Part shown: positions 1 through 8,168 of the stretch, one piece after another
How positions within the stretch are numbered: the first letter of the stretch is position 1
Layout: every line of letters starts with the position of its first letter
Assembly (NCBI GenBank): GCA_024278415.1
Contig: JAJRTI010000410.1
Location: 1-14,994 of the forward strand
Source: Planctomycetota bacterium
GTDB lineage: Bacteria > Planctomycetota > Brocadiia > JAJRTI01
DNA: 14,994 nt
Direction of reading: 5' to 3'
Made by a program: the position numbers and the translations under genes
Notes under the pieces: generated by a model
What the model was told of the DNA's origin: nothing
Database searches by the model: none
The model's input: only the letters and a program-made list of their open reading frames with translations

Positions 1-1
1 C

Positions 2-33
2 GCTCGTTCGCCCGCTGACGCGACCGAACGAGC
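2..33. repeat. Inverted repeat, 9-bp perfect arms
   Basis: The arms GCTCGTTCG (2-10) and CGAACGAGC (25-33) are perfect reverse complements around a 14-base loop. It could be a terminator stem for a gene outside the window or an operator-like palindrome. No T-run follows on either strand, so a simple intrinsic terminator is not supported. Confidence 0.45.
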
Positions 34-53
34 TTGCACTGGGCTATGTTGTG

Positions 54-70
54 ATGCGCCTTCGGCGCAT
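54..70. repeat. Short perfect hairpin
   Basis: ATGCGCC (54-60) pairs with GGCGCAT (64-70) around a TTC triloop. It lies 20 bases from the inverted repeat at 2-33. Its function is unknown, and a 7-bp stem in GC-rich DNA may be chance. Confidence 0.3.
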
Positions 71-188
71 GTGCATTCTGCGCCGGCGCACCACGGGAAT
101 GAACGCCCAGTTTACTACGTACGTTCAGACCTGCACCCATATCTTCAATGTCAGCAGTACAGATCGGAGGAGATGCCCCCTGGGCCCC

Positions 189-227
189 TCTGCGTCATCT
201 GTGGGTATCTGCGCCTATCTGTGTTTC
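189..227. repeat. Four ~10-bp tandem TCTGYG units
   Basis: Four consecutive imperfect units start with TCTGCG or TCTGTG at 189, 198, 208 and 218, giving a 9-10 base period close to one DNA helical turn. Short degenerate arrays of this look occur in intergenic regions of some Planctomycetes and Verrucomicrobia genomes (recollection, not searched). The units are not in-frame codon repeats of a recognisable protein. Confidence 0.5.
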
Positions 228-319
228 CGCCCTGTGCGGAAGACTATGGTGCGGCAACGGAATCCGGCCCAATCACTTTCTGTATCCGCGGGGCGGCTCC
301 GCCATCCGTGGCACTCCTC

Positions 320-406
320 AACTGCGTTGGCGGCATGTCGCCACTGTGGCGAACGGTCTGCCGTCGCCCAGCCCAAGTTGTCTCGCCACGTTGCGCGGGA
401 CGTGGC
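320..406. repeat. Cluster of palindromes (TCGCCA/TGGCGA)
   Basis: TCGCCA (338-343) pairs with TGGCGA (347-352) around CTG. GCCACGT (385-391) pairs with ACGTGGC (400-406) around an 8-base loop. A weaker GGCG/CGCC pair overlaps the first. Several stems in under 90 bases of non-coding DNA suggest REP-like or decayed mobile repeat sequence, though GC-rich DNA raises the chance background. Confidence 0.35.
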
Positions 407-506
407 CGTCCAGCGCGAGTTGCTTGCGCTTGCAGGGCGGTGAAGGCCCCTGAGAGCTGAATGGTTGCCCCCGATCTTCCGTGGCGATTGCGCCCGCGCG
501 TGAGCG

Positions 507-3431
507 CTAGGGTGCTGGCCCCTCAGGCGCCAACTCCACGTCGTCGAACCACGCCGCGCCGGGGCCGTCCTGGACGTTCAGATAGATGCCCACGGTGTTG
601 CTCTTTGGGATGATGCCAGTGACCACAACTCGATGCCAGAGCCCTTCCGTGTTGACCAAGTTCGTCGATACCGTTCCCCGCTTGGCGTCGCCGGTGACCC
701 AGATCGCGATCTTGCCGGCGAAGTCACTGCTCGTCTTCGCCCAAAGCCGCAAGGTGTAGGTCTTGCCTTTCTGCACGGGCACGCCCGTTTGGTACCAACG
801 CCCCCACGACCGAGTCCGGAACTTCTTCTCGTCGGCGGGTGTAGCGACTTGGGTGCATTGCAGCTTCGCACTCGCGGCTCCGCTGCGCGGGGCTTGCCTA
901 TCCAACTCGAACGCGAACTTGCCACACATGACGTGCTTGCGCCACGCGCTGGGCTCGCGCTCGAAGCCCCCGTCTGGCAAGACGCTGTCTTTGCTGATCC
1001 CCGCCGCGGTCTGCACCAGCCACACGCGGCGCCAGATCCCGCCCGCGCCGGAGCGGTCCTCCACGCGGACCACGACCGTGTTCGGCCGGTCGTAGCGCAC
1101 CGCGTCGGTCATGTCCAACTCGAACGCCTTTTGCCACGAATCGCGGTCGCCTTTATACGGGTAGGGCCGTTCGAGCAGCTTTTGGCCGTTCACCCAAATG
1201 ACGCAGGCTTCGTCCACCGCGCCAAAGACGAGCCGCACGCGCGGCTTGCTCGCGTTGCGTGCGACCTCGAACGTCGTGCGATACCAGGCGAAGCCGTCGT
1301 AGTCCGCGCCATGCTTCTGGCGCCACTGCTTGCCCACGGGCTGCACTTCCCACGGCCCGTCGGTCGAGATCGCGAGCCACTTGGACGTATCCGCGTCTTC
1401 CGCGAACCACTTCTCATGGACTCCCCGATCCTCGGGATCCCACTTGAACCGCCACGGGTCCGGCAACCGCCGGCCTGGCACTTTCATGACCCGCAGGAGC
1501 TTGCGGTCCCAGGTCCGCACTTCCGCCCAGGCCAGGAATCCCATGTTGCAGATGAGGTCTGATTCGACGGATGCGCGGAACGCGTCGAGCTTCTCGACCG
1601 CGGTGCGGAGGCCTTTGATGTCGGCGGCCTCGCGATACCGGACGTACGCAGCCTGCGCGGCGAGGGTGAGTTCCACGTTGCGCATGCCCTTGCGCAGGAA
1701 CGCGACCCGCTCCTCCGCCGCGGAGTCGCCGCGGGCCGCGGCCGTGGCTTTGTCCAGCAGCTCCCAGCCTCGCGCCATGGCCGCGGGCGTGAAGATCTTG
1801 TGCGCCTGCCGATAGAAGTAGGAAAAGTGCATGCCCTCCGGCTTTTCCGTGACCGCGTCGCAGACCTGCTCCCAGTGCGCGAAATACGCACGCACTTCGT
1901 CCTTCGCCTTCCCGAACGCGGAGTAGTACTCATCGAGCACCTGGTCCACGGTCATCTCCGGCCGGTTGTGAAGCCTCGCCAGCATGTACAGGTTGGGGCC
2001 CTGCGTCGCGTACTGCCCGGTCAGCGAGTCAAAATCCGTGCCGATCATGCCGTGGTGCGCGAAGTAGCGGAAGTCTTTGCCGAGCTTGTGCGCCACGATC
2101 ATGGGGAAGTTGTGCCCGTCGAGCATCCAGTTCGGCCGCAGGAACATGCGCGCGCCGGTCGCGCGCCAACCGTCCCAGCGCGCGCGGTTGGCTTCCCGGA
2201 TCGCGTCCGTCCATGGGAAGTACATGGGCGGCACCACGCCGATGACGACCCGCTCGTTGAGCTTCGTCTCGCGCGGCGGATCGACGTAGTTGGCGTACGC
2301 GTAGCCCATGACCACGGCGCCGGGGTCGATCTTCTCCGCCTCCTTTTGGACCGCGAGGTAATATCGCGCGTATCGGTCGGACAGCGACCCCAGGTGCTTG
2401 GCCCATTCCCGGTCGCCCGCGTCGAACGCCTTCTTCGCGCGTGCCAGCCGCTCGGCCCACGCGGCCCCCAGCTTCGGGTCCGCCGCGTCCCAGGCCAGGC
2501 AGCGAGGGCAGGTGCACTTGCCGGGCGTATCATTCTCGCTCACGTCAATGTTCGGTCGCTGCGGGCTTCGGGTCTTCAGCCAGTTCTCCACGATGGCCTT
2601 GTGGAACCCGGGCTCAGACACGCACATGGAGATCAACCGCGGCGCGCCGCCGTAGTAGTTCGGGTCCGAGCGCCGGGAGCCGTCGGGCAGCATGTTGAAG
2701 AATTCGGGATGGTCTTTGTGATACCGGTCCCACCATTGCGTGAACGCGTGCGCCATGTCCATGTTCACGCCCATGGCGAACCGATTGCGGCGGAGCCACT
2801 TCCCCTGCTCGGACAGGAAGCGGCTCCGCGCCTTGCTTGAGGCCCAGCCTTGGGGGCCGGCCACGGTCCGGCTGCCGTCCCGCCAGCGGGTATGGATGAA
2901 CGTGGGCGCGCCGGTCTGATTCCATGTCTCGACAACGATATCCCTGCACCGCGGGATCACCTCGCCCAGCGGCCCCGGCCACAGCCACCGGCAGCCGAGG
3001 CGCTTCTCCAGGAACTCGTACACCGCGAACATCGTCCCGACTCGCGTACGGTTGTTGTGCAGAATCCACGCGGGCTGGCCGTTGCTGTCGTCGCCGGCGA
3101 GAACAAGCCGATTCCCCACGAGTTTGAGGACAAACCCGTTCGGCGGCAGTTTCGCGGTGCTGATCCCGGCCTCCGCGGTGGCCCGGCAGCCTCCGAGGAA
3201 CACAAGCGCGCCGGCCTTGGGTCTGTCGCTCTCCTTGACGATTGGGAGCTTCGCGCTGGTCGCGCGCTCGACGTGGTACGCCAGTTCTTGGGCCGCGAAG
3301 GCCACCACTGGCAACGCCTTGTCCGGCACCACAATCGTCGCGGTCGGTTGGCCGTCGCGGACCATGTCCATGGCCGCGCCGAAACGGAGCGAACACAGCA
3401 GAGCGAAGAGGAGCGAAAGATATCTACACAT
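507..3431 (-). CDS. Secreted DUF4838 protein with two C-terminal beta-sandwich modules
   Basis: This is probably an exported carbohydrate-processing or carbohydrate-binding protein of 974 aa. I chose the ATG at 3431 over one at 3560. It opens a signal peptide (MCRYLSLLFALLCS, ending near residue 20), and AGGA sits 8 bases upstream; the longer form would bury that peptide. Residues ~25-150 resemble the N-terminal domain seen ahead of GH67/GH20-type enzymes. Residues ~200-480 match DUF4838, with FFNMLPDG near 247, DVSENDTPG, and a CTCPRC cysteine motif near 305. A helical stretch follows. Residues ~680-800 look like a GH2-type jelly roll (WYRTTFEV, WVNGQKLL). Residues ~820-970 look like a CBM4/9-type module (DGGFE at its start, WFDDVEL at its end). 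The kinase gene ends 112 bases upstream on the same strand. DUF4838 has no agreed reaction, and I cannot name a catalytic residue. Confidence 0.85.
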   Translation of the reverse strand: MCRYLSLLFALLCSLRFGAAMDMVRDGQPTATIVVPDKALPVVAFAAQELAYHVERATSAKLPIVKESDRPKAGALVFLGGCRATAEAGISTAKLPPNGFVLKLVGNRLVLAGDDSNGQPAWILHNNRTRVGTMFAVYEFLEKRLGCRWLWPGPLGEVIPRCRDIVVETWNQTGAPTFIHTRWRDGSRTVAGPQGWASSKARSRFLSEQGKWLRRNRFAMGVNMDMAHAFTQWWDRYHKDHPEFFNMLPDGSRRSDPNYYGGAPRLISMCVSEPGFHKAIVENWLKTRSPQRPNIDVSENDTPGKCTCPRCLAWDAADPKLGAAWAERLARAKKAFDAGDREWAKHLGSLSDRYARYYLAVQKEAEKIDPGAVVMGYAYANYVDPPRETKLNERVVIGVVPPMYFPWTDAIREANRARWDGWRATGARMFLRPNWMLDGHNFPMIVAHKLGKDFRYFAHHGMIGTDFDSLTGQYATQGPNLYMLARLHNRPEMTVDQVLDEYYSAFGKAKDEVRAYFAHWEQVCDAVTEKPEGMHFSYFYRQAHKIFTPAAMARGWELLDKATAAARGDSAAEERVAFLRKGMRNVELTLAAQAAYVRYREAADIKGLRTAVEKLDAFRASVESDLICNMGFLAWAEVRTWDRKLLRVMKVPGRRLPDPWRFKWDPEDRGVHEKWFAEDADTSKWLAISTDGPWEVQPVGKQWRQKHGADYDGFAWYRTTFEVARNASKPRVRLVFGAVDEACVIWVNGQKLLERPYPYKGDRDSWQKAFELDMTDAVRYDRPNTVVVRVEDRSGAGGIWRRVWLVQTAAGISKDSVLPDGGFEREPSAWRKHVMCGKFAFELDRQAPRSGAASAKLQCTQVATPADEKKFRTRSWGRWYQTGVPVQKGKTYTLRLWAKTSSDFAGKIAIWVTGDAKRGTVSTNLVNTEGLWHRVVVTGIIPKSNTVGIYLNVQDGPGAAWFDDVELAPEGPAP

Positions 3432-3543
3432 GGATGGGTTCCTGGGTTCGGCTGGCGCGACTTTTGGCGGGGCGGGGTTGTTGACGTTTTCCCGCGGCCG
3501 CGCGCCGGGCAGATCTGTCACGCCCCGTTGAGGCGAAAGTTGT

Positions 3544-6500
3544 CTACCCATCGAGGGCATCGCGTACTTTCACGGCAAGCGTCTCCGAGTCGAACGGCTT
3601 CGGGAGGAACAGCGTGCCTTCGTCCAACACTCCCCGGTGCGCGATGGCATTGTTCGTGTAGCCCGACATGTAGAGCACTTTCAGCTCCGGCCGCGCGGCC
3701 GCGAGCGACTCGTAGAGTTCGCGGCCATTCCGGCCGGGCAACACCACGTCGGTCAGCAACAGGTCGATTTGGGGCTCGCCCTTCGCGATCTCTTCGGCCG
3801 CGTCCGGACTCTCCGCTGCGAACACCCGATAGCCGTACCCCTCCAATATGCGCCGGCTCACCTCCCGCACCGCGGCTTCGTCCTCGACCAACAGGATCGT
3901 CTCCGAGCCTCCGCCTGCGCGCGGGCGGTCCGGTTCGCGGGCCGTCGTTCCCTCGGCCACGACCGGCAGATAGATTTTGAAGGTTGTGCCCTTGCCCACC
4001 TCGCTATACACCCAGATGTCTCCTCCGTGCTGTTTGACGATGCCGTACACCGTGGCCAGGCCCAGCCCTGTGCCTTTTCCGACTTCTTTGGTCGTGAAGA
4101 ATGGTTCGAATGCCCGCGTGCGCGTCTCCTCGTCCATGCCACACCCCGTATCGCTCACCGCGATCATGACGTACGGTCCCGCGGCCACCTCCATGTGCTG
4201 ATCCACGTCGTCCTGCGAGAGCGTGACGTTGGTGGCCTCGATCATGAGCCGCCCCCCGTCCGGCATGGCGTCCCGGGCGTTCACCGCCAGGTTCAAGATC
4301 ACCTGCTCGATCTGGCCTCGGTCCGCGCGAACGTTGTCCAGGCTGGCCGCTGGGGTGAATTGAATGTCGATGTCTTCGCCCAAGAGCCGGTCCAGCAAGT
4401 TCAACTGGTTCATGATCAGTTCGTTCACATTGAGCACGGCCATCTGCAACGTTTGTCGCCGGCCGAACGCGAGGAGCTGCCGCGTGAGGCTCTCGGCTTG
4501 GTCGGCCAGTTCGTCGACTTGCTGGAGGTCTTCCCGCAATCTCGATCCTGGCTCAGCGCACTCGATCGCGAAGTCCAAATACCCCTTGATGCCGGTGAGA
4601 AGGTTGTTGAAGTCGTGGGCCACACCGCCGGCCAGTTGGCCAATGGCCTCCATTTTCTGTGACTGGCGCAGTTGCTCTTGGAGCCGCCTTTGTTCGGTGA
4701 TATCTCTGACGATGTGGATGGCGCCGGTGTACTGGCCGTCTGCGTCGAGGACGGGGTCCACTGCGACTTGAAACCAGCCCTCGCCGATCTGCAATTCCGT
4801 CATCTCGCGCTTGAGGCTGTGTTGCGCGAGCACGTGGGGGCATTCGGGGACCGGTTGCGTGGTGCCGTGCGCGACCTCCCAGCAATACTGGCCTATCAGT
4901 TCACCGTTCGAGCGGTGAAAGAGTTCCGATCCTCTTCTGTTGCTGCGAAGGATGCGCGAGTCGTCGTCGAGGATCCAGATGGCGTCATTGGCCGCGTCGA
5001 AAGTGGTTTGCCATTCCTGCATGGCCCGGATAACGGCCTCTTCCGATCGCTGGCGGTGAATCGCCTCGGCCAGCACATTGGCCACGGCCTGGAGGAAGTG
5101 GACGTCGTCTTGGCTGAACGCGCGGCGCCGGGTGGTGTGCGCGCCCATAACGCCAAAAGGCCGGCCCTCACCCTGAATGATGACGCTGATCCCGCTGACG
5201 ACTCCATGATCGTGCAGAATCGTCGGCCCGCTGAACCGCGTTTCCGTCGAGAGATCCTCCACGATCACCGGTGCGCGCGAGAACAAGGTGTAGCCGGCTT
5301 GAGATTCCAGCCCCGCGCTGACCGTGGCCTGCCCCACCAGCCCCGGCCGCCATCCGAAGCCGGCGCGCAAGAGCAGTGCGTCGCCGCCTGGCAGGAGTTC
5401 CAGCACCTTGGCGTACTCGACGTACAACGCTTGGGCGACCAGATGGACCGCGCGGGCCATCAACGAGGAGAGATCCTCGGCGGCCAATGCCCGTCTTCCA
5501 ATCTCCGCGACGATCGCCCGCTGGGTCACACGGACTCGGATCTCCCTCTCCACCTGCTTGCGCTGCGTGAGATCGACGACATCGCCCAGCAGAAGGGAAG
5601 ACCCGCCCTCGGCCCCTCGGATCAGCACAACGTTGAGGTACACCCAGACCGGATCGCCATCCTTCCGAACGAGCCGGAGTTCAAGGTTGAAAGAGGGAAC
5701 CTCGCCTTCTAGCAACCGCTGAATGCGCTCGTTCAGTTTGGCCAAATCCTCAGGATGAGAGACTCCCATCCAAGTCTTAGTCAACATCTCCTGCTGGGTG
5801 TAGCCCAGCAGGTCGGCCAGAACGGGATTGGCGCGAAGAATCTCGCCAGTCGGCTTGGCAATGCCCCGCCCAATCGCGGCGTAGTCGAAGGCGTGGCGGA
5901 AGCGTTCTTCGCTCTCCCGCAGCGCCTTTTGTGCCGAGCGTTCCTCGGTTTGGTCGCGGAACACGAGGATCACGCCGGTGATGTCGCCGTGTTCATCCTT
6001 GATGGGTGCGGCGCTGTCGGCAATGGGGACCTCCCGACCATCGCGAGCCATGAGCAGGGAATGGTTGGCCAGCCCGACGACCGCCCCTTCGCGCAGGGCG
6101 CGCGCCACGGGATTCTCCGCGCCGTGGCGCGTGTCCTCATAGACGATGGGAAAGACTTCCTTCAGCGGCTTGCCGGCCGCGTCGGCCTCGCTCCAGCCGG
6201 TCAGTTGCTCGGCCACCGGGTTCATCAACTCCACCACGCCCTTTGCGTCGGTGACGATCACGCCATCGCCCACGCTCATCAACGTGGTGCGGTGCCGGGC
6301 CTCGGTCCTCCGGCGCGCAGCCTCGGCCTGGAACAGAGCCCGATAGTGCGCCTTCTGGTTCCGTTGCCAGGCCATCCCCGCGGCCGCGACAGTTGCCACC
6401 ACGAGCCCCAGCCACAGGGCCAGGATGATGGTCGACCAACTGCGCCAGACAGCGAGGGCTTCGGCTTCGTCCACTTTGGCCACCATGAACCAAGGCGACT

Positions 6501-7329
6501 CCGGCACGGCCTTGAGCACGGCCAGCACCTCGACCCCGCGATAGTCCACCCCCTGCACCGGGCCCGCCCGGCCCTGCACGGCCATGACCGCCGGCAGGTC
6601 GTTGCGGCTCAGAGGAAGCCGCAACGTGAGCGCGGTATTCGCCTGGTGGCGCAAGTCGTTGAGGAATAGCACGTGGTCGCCGTCGCGTTGGATGAGGAGA
6701 GTTTCCGCCGTCTCGCTGGCCACGGGCCAGGACTGGATCAAGGGGTAGAGGAATTCACGCGCGTCGCTCTGGAGAACGAACGCGCCGGCCGGCAGGGGCG
6801 CTTGTTCGTCGCGCGTGAAAAGCGGGGCGACCGCACAGATGTGAGGCGAGGAATCTTCCGGACCGGAGTGCAGGTTGGACAGCACCGGCCCCTGCCGGCG
6901 CCAGGCGCTTGCGAGGGCTTCCGCGACTTCTGCGTTCAGGGCGGTCGGCGGCCCCTTGAGGCTTAGGCGGACCCGTCCCTCTGCGTCCACCAACAGGATG
7001 TTGTCGTAGGGATGATGCATCACCAGCGCGCGGAGGTGGGAGAGAAGGCGCTCTTTTTTCTCCGCGTCCGGCGCGGCGAGCCAACTGCGCGCGGCATCGG
7101 CCGCAAGAGCGCTTTTCATGAGCACCGCGGCATCGCCCAGCCGCTCGGCCCGCCACGACGCAATCTGGCCCACTTTCAGGGCAGCGATGGTTTGCAGTTC
7201 CTCTTCCGCATCTTGCCGCAACGCTTGCGCCTGCGCGCGGTAGAACCACCCTCCAGCCACCAGCAAAACCACCATCGCCAGGACCAGGGCGGCCACAAGC
7301 CCGCGGGGAAATGGGTTGTGCTGCATCAT
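3544..7329 (-). CDS. Membrane hybrid sensor histidine kinase (PAS-PAS-GAF-PAS-HisKA-HATPase-REC)
   Basis: This inner-membrane signalling protein of 1261 aa should autophosphorylate on His and pass the phosphate to its own receiver. The order is: membrane segment ~10-30; an extracytoplasmic sensor region ~31-298; a second membrane segment ~300-320; PAS ~346-460; PAS ~475-590; GAF ~598-765; PAS ~775-890. The H-box HDFNN has His905. The ATPase has N-box NLAVNARDA (Asn1013/Asn1017), DTGCGM from 1060 and GKGTGLGLA from 1084. The C-terminal receiver has acidic residues near 1149-1151, phosphoacceptor Asp1194 and Lys1244. All key residues are present. The HDFNN H-box plus C-terminal receiver is typical of hybrid kinases that signal through a separate phosphotransfer protein. 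No output domain or partner regulator is encoded in the window. Two ATGs are adjacent; GAGG sits 2 bases before the first and 5 before the second (7326), so the second may be the true start. Confidence 0.93.
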   Translation of the reverse strand: MMQHNPFPRGLVAALVLAMVVLLVAGGWFYRAQAQALRQDAEEELQTIAALKVGQIASWRAERLGDAAVLMKSALAADAARSWLAAPDAEKKERLLSHLRALVMHHPYDNILLVDAEGRVRLSLKGPPTALNAEVAEALASAWRRQGPVLSNLHSGPEDSSPHICAVAPLFTRDEQAPLPAGAFVLQSDAREFLYPLIQSWPVASETAETLLIQRDGDHVLFLNDLRHQANTALTLRLPLSRNDLPAVMAVQGRAGPVQGVDYRGVEVLAVLKAVPESPWFMVAKVDEAEALAVWRSWSTIILALWLGLVVATVAAAGMAWQRNQKAHYRALFQAEAARRRTEARHRTTLMSVGDGVIVTDAKGVVELMNPVAEQLTGWSEADAAGKPLKEVFPIVYEDTRHGAENPVARALREGAVVGLANHSLLMARDGREVPIADSAAPIKDEHGDITGVILVFRDQTEERSAQKALRESEERFRHAFDYAAIGRGIAKPTGEILRANPVLADLLGYTQQEMLTKTWMGVSHPEDLAKLNERIQRLLEGEVPSFNLELRLVRKDGDPVWVYLNVVLIRGAEGGSSLLLGDVVDLTQRKQVEREIRVRVTQRAIVAEIGRRALAAEDLSSLMARAVHLVAQALYVEYAKVLELLPGGDALLLRAGFGWRPGLVGQATVSAGLESQAGYTLFSRAPVIVEDLSTETRFSGPTILHDHGVVSGISVIIQGEGRPFGVMGAHTTRRRAFSQDDVHFLQAVANVLAEAIHRQRSEEAVIRAMQEWQTTFDAANDAIWILDDDSRILRSNRRGSELFHRSNGELIGQYCWEVAHGTTQPVPECPHVLAQHSLKREMTELQIGEGWFQVAVDPVLDADGQYTGAIHIVRDITEQRRLQEQLRQSQKMEAIGQLAGGVAHDFNNLLTGIKGYLDFAIECAEPGSRLREDLQQVDELADQAESLTRQLLAFGRRQTLQMAVLNVNELIMNQLNLLDRLLGEDIDIQFTPAASLDNVRADRGQIEQVILNLAVNARDAMPDGGRLMIEATNVTLSQDDVDQHMEVAAGPYVMIAVSDTGCGMDEETRTRAFEPFFTTKEVGKGTGLGLATVYGIVKQHGGDIWVYSEVGKGTTFKIYLPVVAEGTTAREPDRPRAGGGSETILLVEDEAAVREVSRRILEGYGYRVFAAESPDAAEEIAKGEPQIDLLLTDVVLPGRNGRELYESLAAARPELKVLYMSGYTNNAIAHRGVLDEGTLFLPKPFDSETLAVKVRDALDG

Positions 7330-7409
7330 GTCCTCGCCATCTCAACGCGGGAAGATCGCCGCATAGCGTTTGCAAGGAGGCCTTCCGAGAGCGTGACTCA
7401 GGTAGGCTG

Positions 7410-7418
7410 ATTCTATCA
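7410..7418 (-). promoter_or_regulatory. Possible extended -10 promoter for the kinase
   Basis: On the minus strand this reads TGATAGAAT: the TGn extension plus TAGAAT, five of six matches to TATAAT. No good -35 hexamer lies 15-18 bases further up, which is tolerated by extended -10 promoters. Transcription would start near 7403 and give a leader of about 75 bases before the kinase ATG. Confidence 0.35.
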
Positions 7419-7498
7419 TCCCAGACAAAGTGTTTGGAGGGCTTATTTCGTGTCCGCCGCGCAATGGGCCAACGCGCTTGTCGTGCGCGAGTCATCGC

Positions 7499-7606
7499 CT
7501 ATCCGACAGTGACATCGAACACAGCGCATTGATCCGCCGCACGGAACACGACGAACTCCCGGTGAACGCCATTTCGCAGCGGGCACCAGGTCAGAGCCAA
7601 CGCCAT
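7499..7606 (-). CDS. Doubtful 35-aa open reading frame
   Basis: ATG at 7606 follows GGAG by 4 bases, and the frame ends in TAG at 7499. The predicted peptide begins MALALTWCPLRNG and has a plausible beta-strand-like stretch (REFVVFRAADQCAVFDVTVG). I do not recognise it. It may be a real small gene, the C-terminal scrap of a lost gene, or chance. It sits downstream of the gutted restriction locus, where further gene debris would not be surprising. Confidence 0.2.
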   Translation of the reverse strand: MALALTWCPLRNGVHREFVVFRAADQCAVFDVTVG

Positions 7607-7747
7607 CCGACTCCGGCAATGCGCGCCCGCCGATCAATCGCCGCGGATCGTTTCGTGTCACCCCTGGCGCCCGTGACCCTGCATCCGGCTCCCCGAGTGC
7701 TGTCAGCCCCCTCATGGAGCTGGATCACCTGTGGCTTTCCCCATCGT

Positions 7748-8002
7748 TCAGAGCGAATACTCATCCCCGTGCTTCTCAAGCCACGCTTCGCGCTCCTCGT
7801 AATCGGGAGCGACGCGCGCCAGGCGTTCGTAGAAAGCGGGACCGTGGTTGGGTTCGTGAAGGTGCACGAGTTCGTGGGTGATGAGGTAGCGCACCATATC
7901 GGGGGGCAGGAGGATCGTGCGCCAGTGGAAGTCTACCGTCCGGCGGCGCGTGCTTCGCCTAACCTCGACTTGCAGGTCGTCGACCGTGATGACTTCGCTC
8001 AT
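7748..8002 (-). pseudogene. YgjP/DUF45 (COG1451) zinc metallopeptidase, internally deleted
   Basis: This 84-aa product keeps the two ends of a protein that is normally about 220-250 aa. Residues 1-24 (MSEVITVDDLQVEVRRS, then TRRRTVD) match the usual N-terminal strand. Residue 25 onward (FHWRTILLPPDMVRYLI) matches the segment just before the zinc site. The site itself is intact: HELVH (His43, Glu44, His47) and His53 in EPNH, followed by a normal C-terminus. About 130 family residues, including the RWGSC-type strand, are missing, and the frame is kept across the join near 7931. Genes of this family often follow hsdR, as here. The ATG overlaps the hsdR remnant stop as ATGA. Without its core sheet the protein is unlikely to fold normally, though a minimal product cannot be excluded. 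Confidence 0.75.
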
Positions 8003-8168
8003 GGGACGAGAAATTGATGCCCGGGTCGGGCACGTCCGCGTCGCCGGCCATGACCTCCCACCCCATGCCCGCCAGTTGCAGCAGCAGGGGCCGCCCAGTC
8101 TGGGGCCATTCGGTCGGCATGCTGGTGGGCGGCGGCAGTTCGGGAATTGACGTCGCCAGGACATCCAT
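7999..8168 (-). pseudogene. hsdR: Collapsed hsdR: N-terminal remnant joined to last codons
   Basis: The ATG at 8168 overlaps the preceding gene's stop as TGATG. The first 48 codons end with LLLQLAGMGWEVMAGDADVP. I match this to the extreme N-terminus of a type I restriction endonuclease subunit family in which a similar GW...GD.DVP stretch is followed by LTERESF. That continuation and essentially the whole ~1000-residue nuclease/translocase are absent. Just after Asp48 the sequence runs into codons that, in another frame, read HQFLVP and stop at 7999, overlapping the next ATG as ATGA. I infer these are the original last hsdR codons. Recognition rests on about 20 residues plus position between the accessory pair and a DUF45 gene. 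Confidence 0.6.

Larger units (their letters stand above)
1..506. other. Non-coding, palindrome-rich region
   Basis: No convincing gene is visible here. The overlapping plus-strand reading frames have no recognisable domain and no clear ribosome binding site, and they run through palindromes and short tandem repeats, which are listed separately. The region lies downstream of the DUF4838 gene, so it would hold that gene's 3' flank. I see no classic hairpin plus T-run terminator. Confidence 0.6.
7330..7747. other. Intergenic region between restriction-locus remnant and kinase
   Basis: About 418 bases lie between the stop of the metallopeptidase remnant and the kinase start. They hold a possible kinase promoter (7410-7418) and a doubtful 35-codon minus-strand reading frame (7499-7606). 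Longer frames crossing the region on both strands show no domain, hydrophobic pattern or consistent start site, so I treat them as non-coding. Confidence 0.55.

Noticed and set aside
51..460. Three overlapping plus-strand reading frames of 100-130 codons
   Set aside because: No domain, no clear ribosome binding site, and they cross tandem repeats and palindromes; typical spurious frames in GC-rich DNA.
633..1562. Long plus-strand frame of 309 codons opposite the DUF4838 gene
   Set aside because: It lies antisense to a well-supported gene; its arginine/proline-rich translation has no recognisable motif.
3432..3560. 43-residue N-terminal extension of the DUF4838 protein
   Set aside because: It would bury a clear signal peptide and overlap the kinase stop region; the internal ATG at 3431 has AGGA at good spacing.
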